A DNA stretch of 36,081 nt from Kiritimatiellia bacterium (GTDB lineage Bacteria; Verrucomicrobiota; Kiritimatiellia; RFP12; UBA1067), in contig JAGCFB010000058.1 in NCBI GenBank assembly GCA_017650345.1, positions 1 to 36,081 on the forward strand, read 5' to 3'. Below, in pieces: positions 32,703 to 36,081 of the stretch. A model generated the notes under the pieces. That model ran no database searches and was not told the DNA's origin. It saw only the letters and a program-made list of their open reading frames with translations. Every line of letters begins with the position of its first letter. Position 1 is the stretch's first letter. Both the position numbers and the translations under genes were made by a program.

Positions 32703-35270
32703 ATGAACAAGACAATATCAATGCTCGTCGCAGCAGGAGTCGCCATGAACGCAACAACGAATGCACAGGAGAAGTCTCCGGCGCCGTTCCCGCTTCCGCC
32801 GCCGGTCGTGATCGCGCCCGACATGCGCGCGGACGAGAAGCCGGTGGCCGTGGAGTCCGTCCCGTCCGTCACGGAGGAGAACGCGCTCTTCCGCCGCGTG
32901 CGGACCGTCTTCACCTTCACCAACCCCAACGCGCGCGCAATGTCCGGCGAGTTCGAGTTCCCGATCCCCGAGGGAGCGTTCGTCTGCGGATACGCGCTCG
33001 AGGTGAACGGCGAGATGGTGCCGGGCGTCGTCTGCGAGAAGGAGAAGGCGCGCGTCGCGTTCGAGAACGAGGTCCGCAAGGGCGTCGATCCCGGACTCGT
33101 CGAGCAGGTGAAGGGCAACGTCTGGAGGACGCGCATCTTTCCGCTCAACCCGAACACCCCGCGCAAGGCCGAGGTCGAGCACATAGAGCCCAAGGCGACG
33201 GACAACGCGCCGGGCGCGGTCTGCGAGCGCGACGGCGACGACGTGTTCGTCGCGACGGTCGGCGGCTGCGTCGTGAAGAGCGTCAGGGACCGCATCGCCG
33301 CCTTCGGGAAGGGCGCTATAGCCTGGGACGCGAGCATGAGCGCGAAGCCGTTCGCCGCGGCGTGGCGCGCGAAGCTGGAGGCGCTGCCGGAGAAGGGCGA
33401 GTGGACGCTCGTCGCGTTCCGCAACGTGGCGGACTCGCCGCGAGAGTTCTCCGGGAAGTCCGAGCTCCTCGCCGCGATCGACGCGCTCGAGTACGACGGC
33501 GGCACGGACATCGGCGCCGCCATGGCGTCCGCGGCGGTCGGCGGTCCCGTCCTCCTCTTCAGCGACGAGATCGACACGCTCGGACTCGAGGCGCCCGCGT
33601 ACGAGAGCCTGCCGGACGTCACCGTCGCCTCGCGCGACGACGCGCCGACGCGCGCGGTCGAGGTGAGGAGGCTCGCGAAAGGCGAGCAGGTCCCGGACGG
33701 CGCGGAGCCGAAGGAGGGACGCCTTCTGGCGACGGTGTGGGCGGCGAGGCGGATGCAGGACCTCGCGTCGCAGGCGGACGCGCGCAGCGGCGAGTTCCTC
33801 GCGCTAGGACGCAAGTACGGCGTCGCGGGTCCGGGCCTTTCGCTCATCGTCCTCGAGACGCTGGAGCAGTGGCTTGAGCACAAGATAGAGCCTCCCGCGA
33901 GCCTTGCGATCCACGACGAGTGGGCTAGGCGCCGCGCGGCGGAGGACGATCCGATAGCCGACAAGAAGGCGAGGGCGGAGCACGAGCAGCAGCTCCTCAA
34001 GTACTGGGAGGAGCGCGTAAAGTGGTGGAACGATCCGAAGCCGCCCAGGAAGACGCCGAAGAGCGGACTCTTCGACACCGTGGCGAACGCGTTCGGCGTC
34101 GGCTCAGCCTCCGCCGCGCGCCGCCGTGCGGCGTCCGAGTCCGTCGAGGACGGAATGGTGGCGGAGGCCGGAATGCCTGCGCCGGCGCGCGCGATGATGG
34201 CCCGCCACGTGGTGGCGGACGGCGCGAATCGCGAGGAAGCGTGCGAGGAAGCGCCGGCGGAGAGGTCCGCCGCCCCCGGCGCGGCCGGTTCGGGAACGGC
34301 GCCGACGGTGACGCTGAAGGCGTGGGATCCGGAGGCTCCGTACCTTGACGCGCTCAAGGCGGCGGCGAAGGGCGAGGCGTACGGCGTCTATCTGAAGGAG
34401 CGCGAGGCGAACGGCTCGTCGCCGGCGTTCTACTTGGACTGCGCGGGCTGGTTCTTCAAGGACGGCGACGCCTGCCGCGCCGAGCGCATACTCTCCAACC
34501 TTGCGGAGTTCAAGCTCGAGGACGCGGCGCTCTGGCGCTCCATGGGCTGGAGGGCTCGCGAGGCGGGATGCTACGGACTCGCCATCCGCGCTTTCCGCAA
34601 GGTGCTCGCGCTGCGCGGCGAGGAGGCTCAGAGCAGGCGTGACCTCGCGCTCGTCCTAATGGAGAAGGGCAAGGCGGAGAAGGACGCGAAGCTGCTTTCG
34701 GAGTCGATGGCGCTCCTCGCGGACGCGGCGTTCAGCACGAACGCGCGCCGGAGCGGACGTCGCGGCAACGACTTCCAGGTGTCCGTTATCGCGCTGGAGG
34801 AGCTGAACGGGCTCATCTCATGGGTGAACGACGTGAAGTGGCCGGATGGCGTGAAGCCCGCCGTTCCCGAGTTCGACTCCGCCTATCGCCGTGACCTTCC
34901 CGTCAAGCTCCGCATCGTAATGAGCTGGGACGCGGACGAGACGGACATCGACCTGCACGTTCTCGAGCCTAACGGAGAGGAGGCCTACTACGGCAACCGC
35001 CGCACTGCAGAGGGCGGGTTCGTCTCCGAGGACGTCACCACCGGCTATGGACCCGAGGAGTACCTAAAGAAGGACCTCGAGCGCGGCAAGTACAAGGTCC
35101 TGTCGAACTACTTCGCCTCGCACCAGACCGCGCTCACGGGCGCGACGACGGTGACGGCGACCGTTTACACGGACTGGGCCACGGCGCAGGAGAGGCGCCA
35201 GGTCATGACGCTCCGCCTCGACAAGCCGAAGGACAAGTTCCTGATCGGAGAGGTGGAGATGTCCGAATGA
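32703..35270 (+). CDS. VIT / compact vWA / TPR / DUF2135 secreted protein
   Basis: An 855-residue protein with a weak signal-like N-terminus (MNKTISMLVAAGVAMNATTN). A VIT-like domain (about 45-165; FTFTNPNARAMSGEFEFPIP and WRTRIFPLNPNT) is followed by a short vWA-like segment with the metal-site pattern DASMS (209-213), GGTD and LLFSDE. The middle holds a hydrophilic, Ala/Arg-rich stretch (about 400-530), then TPR-like helices (about 575-680), then a C-terminal DUF2135 domain (about 735-850; SWDADETDIDLHVLEPNGEE). VIT-vWA-DUF2135 proteins recur in Bacteroidetes and PVC bacteria; their role is unknown, with Mg-dependent adhesion or envelope assembly proposed. It is probably a single-gene unit with its own promoter. 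Confidence 0.8.
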   Translation: MNKTISMLVAAGVAMNATTNAQEKSPAPFPLPPPVVIAPDMRADEKPVAVESVPSVTEENALFRRVRTVFTFTNPNARAMSGEFEFPIPEGAFVCGYALEVNGEMVPGVVCEKEKARVAFENEVRKGVDPGLVEQVKGNVWRTRIFPLNPNTPRKAEVEHIEPKATDNAPGAVCERDGDDVFVATVGGCVVKSVRDRIAAFGKGAIAWDASMSAKPFAAAWRAKLEALPEKGEWTLVAFRNVADSPREFSGKSELLAAIDALEYDGGTDIGAAMASAAVGGPVLLFSDEIDTLGLEAPAYESLPDVTVASRDDAPTRAVEVRRLAKGEQVPDGAEPKEGRLLATVWAARRMQDLASQADARSGEFLALGRKYGVAGPGLSLIVLETLEQWLEHKIEPPASLAIHDEWARRRAAEDDPIADKKARAEHEQQLLKYWEERVKWWNDPKPPRKTPKSGLFDTVANAFGVGSASAARRRAASESVEDGMVAEAGMPAPARAMMARHVVADGANREEACEEAPAERSAAPGAAGSGTAPTVTLKAWDPEAPYLDALKAAAKGEAYGVYLKEREANGSSPAFYLDCAGWFFKDGDACRAERILSNLAEFKLEDAALWRSMGWRAREAGCYGLAIRAFRKVLALRGEEAQSRRDLALVLMEKGKAEKDAKLLSESMALLADAAFSTNARRSGRRGNDFQVSVIALEELNGLISWVNDVKWPDGVKPAVPEFDSAYRRDLPVKLRIVMSWDADETDIDLHVLEPNGEEAYYGNRRTAEGGFVSEDVTTGYGPEEYLKKDLERGKYKVLSNYFASHQTALTGATTVTATVYTDWATAQERRQVMTLRLDKPKDKFLIGEVEMSE

Positions 35271-35315
35271 ACGCCACCTTAAAATACCCCCTTGCGCGTC
35301 AGGGTCGATTTTCGA

Positions 35316-35321
35316 TATAAT
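35316..35321 (+). promoter_or_regulatory. -10 element of the fusA promoter
   Basis: TATAAT at 35316-35321 with TTGCGC at 35292-35297 (18-bp spacer, 3 of 6). Unlike the other promoters in this window it lacks TG one base upstream. AAGGAG at 35343-35348 serves the fusA start. Confidence 0.6.
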
Positions 35322-35353
35322 ATATACTCAATTTGCTAACATAAGGAGACAAA

Positions 35354-36081
35354 ATGGCAAAGCGTGACATCCCGCTCGAAAGAGTGCGCAACTTCGGCAT
35401 CATGGCCCACATCGACGGTGGCAAGACGACCACCTCGGAGCGCATTCTCTACTATTCCGGCAAGAACTACAAGATCGGCGAGGTGCATGACGGCGCCGCG
35501 ACGATGGACTTCATGGTGCAGGAGCAGGAGCGCGGCATCACGATCCAGTCCGCCGCGACGTGCGTCCAGTGGGGCAACTACCGCCTTTCGCTGATCGACA
35601 CTCCCGGACACGTGGACTTCACGGCCGAGGTGGAGCGCTCGCTGCGCGTCCTCGACGGCGCGGTCGCGCTCTACTGCGCGGTCGGCGGCGTGCAGCCGCA
35701 GTCCGAGCAGGTCTGGCGCCAGTCCGAGAAGTACAAGGTCCCGAAGATCGCGTTCGTCAACAAGATGGACCGCGTGGGCGCCAACTTCTACAGCGTCATG
35801 GACCAGATGAAGAGCCAGCTCGGCGCGAACCCCGTCCCGATGGTCATCCCGATCGGCGCGGCGGAGACCTTCGAGGGCGTCATCGACCTCATCAAGATGA
35901 AGGCGCTCTACTTCGACATGAAGAGCCTCGGCAAGACGGTCATCGAGAAGGACATCCCGCCGGAATACGTCGAGAAGGCCCAGGAATGGCGCCAGAAGAT
36001 GGTTGAGAGCGCGGCGGAGCAGGATGACGCTCTGATGGAGAAGTTCTTTGCGGGCGAGGAGCTTACGATTCCCGAAATCAA
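35354..36081 (+). CDS. fusA: Elongation factor G (5' part, runs off the window)
   Basis: The first 242 codons of a translational GTPase that moves tRNAs and mRNA through the ribosome after peptide-bond formation. G1 is [10 protein letters not shown] (residues 18-27), the switch region is [12 protein letters not shown]3 is DTPGHVDF and G4 is NKMD. In most EF-G proteins the G1 loop is HIDAGKTT, so Gly22 here is a small deviation. The reading frame is open to the last base. ATG 35354 has AAGGAG 5 nt upstream. No rpsL or rpsG precedes it, so it is outside the usual str operon order, and a second EF-G paralogue elsewhere is possible. Confidence 0.93.
   Translation, partial: MAKRDIPLERVRNFGIMAHIDGGKTTTSERILYYSGKNYKIGEVHDGAATMDFMVQEQERGITIQSAATCVQWGNYRLSLIDTPGHVDFTAEVERSLRVLDGAVALYCAVGGVQPQSEQVWRQSEKYKVPKIAFVNKMDRVGANFYSVMDQMKSQLGANPVPMVIPIGAAETFEGVIDLIKMKALYFDMKSLGKTVIEKDIPPEYVEKAQEWRQKMVESAAEQDDALMEKFFAGEELTIPEI

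Noticed and set aside
35271-35315. Terminator between the VIT gene and fusA
   Set aside because: Only a 4-bp stem (CCCT with AGGG) is visible and the following T-stretch is interrupted, so it is not convincing.

Overview
The window looks like a chromosomal segment of a GC-rich, Gram-negative-type bacterium with a conventional housekeeping block on the right and a large secreted-protein and polymorphic-toxin region on the left. Every gene I can support lies on the + strand. A fused SecD-SecF protein, TatA, Lgt, very large secreted proteins with autotransporter-like strand repeats, an RHS/YD-repeat toxin and a VIT/vWA/DUF2135 protein together resemble gut-associated members of the Planctomycetes-Verrucomicrobia-Chlamydiae group, most likely a Kiritimatiellota-like lineage. 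This placement is inference from gene content, not a phylogenetic result.

Positions 1-9983 are the accessory region. A 2156-residue secreted RHS protein (361-6831) has a teneurin-like order: signal peptide, carboxypeptidase-regulatory-like domain, NHL repeats, YD repeats, RHS core. It ends in a clearly AT-richer tip of about 165 residues carrying a His-Gly and a Gly-Cys motif, compatible with a clan CD (caspase/CHAT-like) cysteine peptidase. Two membrane proteins follow whose N-terminal halves are paralogous, and the second adds Sel1 repeats; they are candidate immunity genes. Downstream are broken pieces: a displaced RHS module colinear with the main gene over 261 codons, a Sel1-repeat remnant apparently joined to a decapitated toxin tip, a cluster of palindromic repeats, an unrecognised frameshifted remnant, and a third RHS core end. 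I read this as a polymorphic-toxin locus with orphan tip cassettes that has undergone recombination and decay.

Positions 9984-16745 encode a 2253-residue secreted protein with two complete metzincin-type zinc-protease modules separated by beta-rich and lectin-like regions. Positions 16807-20480 hold a CPA2-type antiporter fused to a PTS EIIA domain, overlapping mnmE by 1 nt. Positions 20562-23027 hold fabG, tatA and uvrC. Positions 23115-28233 hold secDF, proS and lgt. Positions 28297-32630 hold a 2[4Fe-4S] ferredoxin overlapping a putative heavy-metal exporter, a type IIA topoisomerase A subunit without a visible GyrA box, and a MurE lacking its N-terminal domain. Positions 32703-35270 encode the VIT protein, and fusA begins at 35354 and runs off the right edge.

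The promoters share a strong signature: eight transcription units start with a TATAAT-like -10 element, seven of them preceded by TG one base upstream (extended -10), usually with a weak -35. For the metalloprotease and the antiporter the -10 lies so close to the start codon that the mRNAs should be leaderless or nearly so. No tRNA, rRNA, CRISPR array, integrase or transposase was seen.
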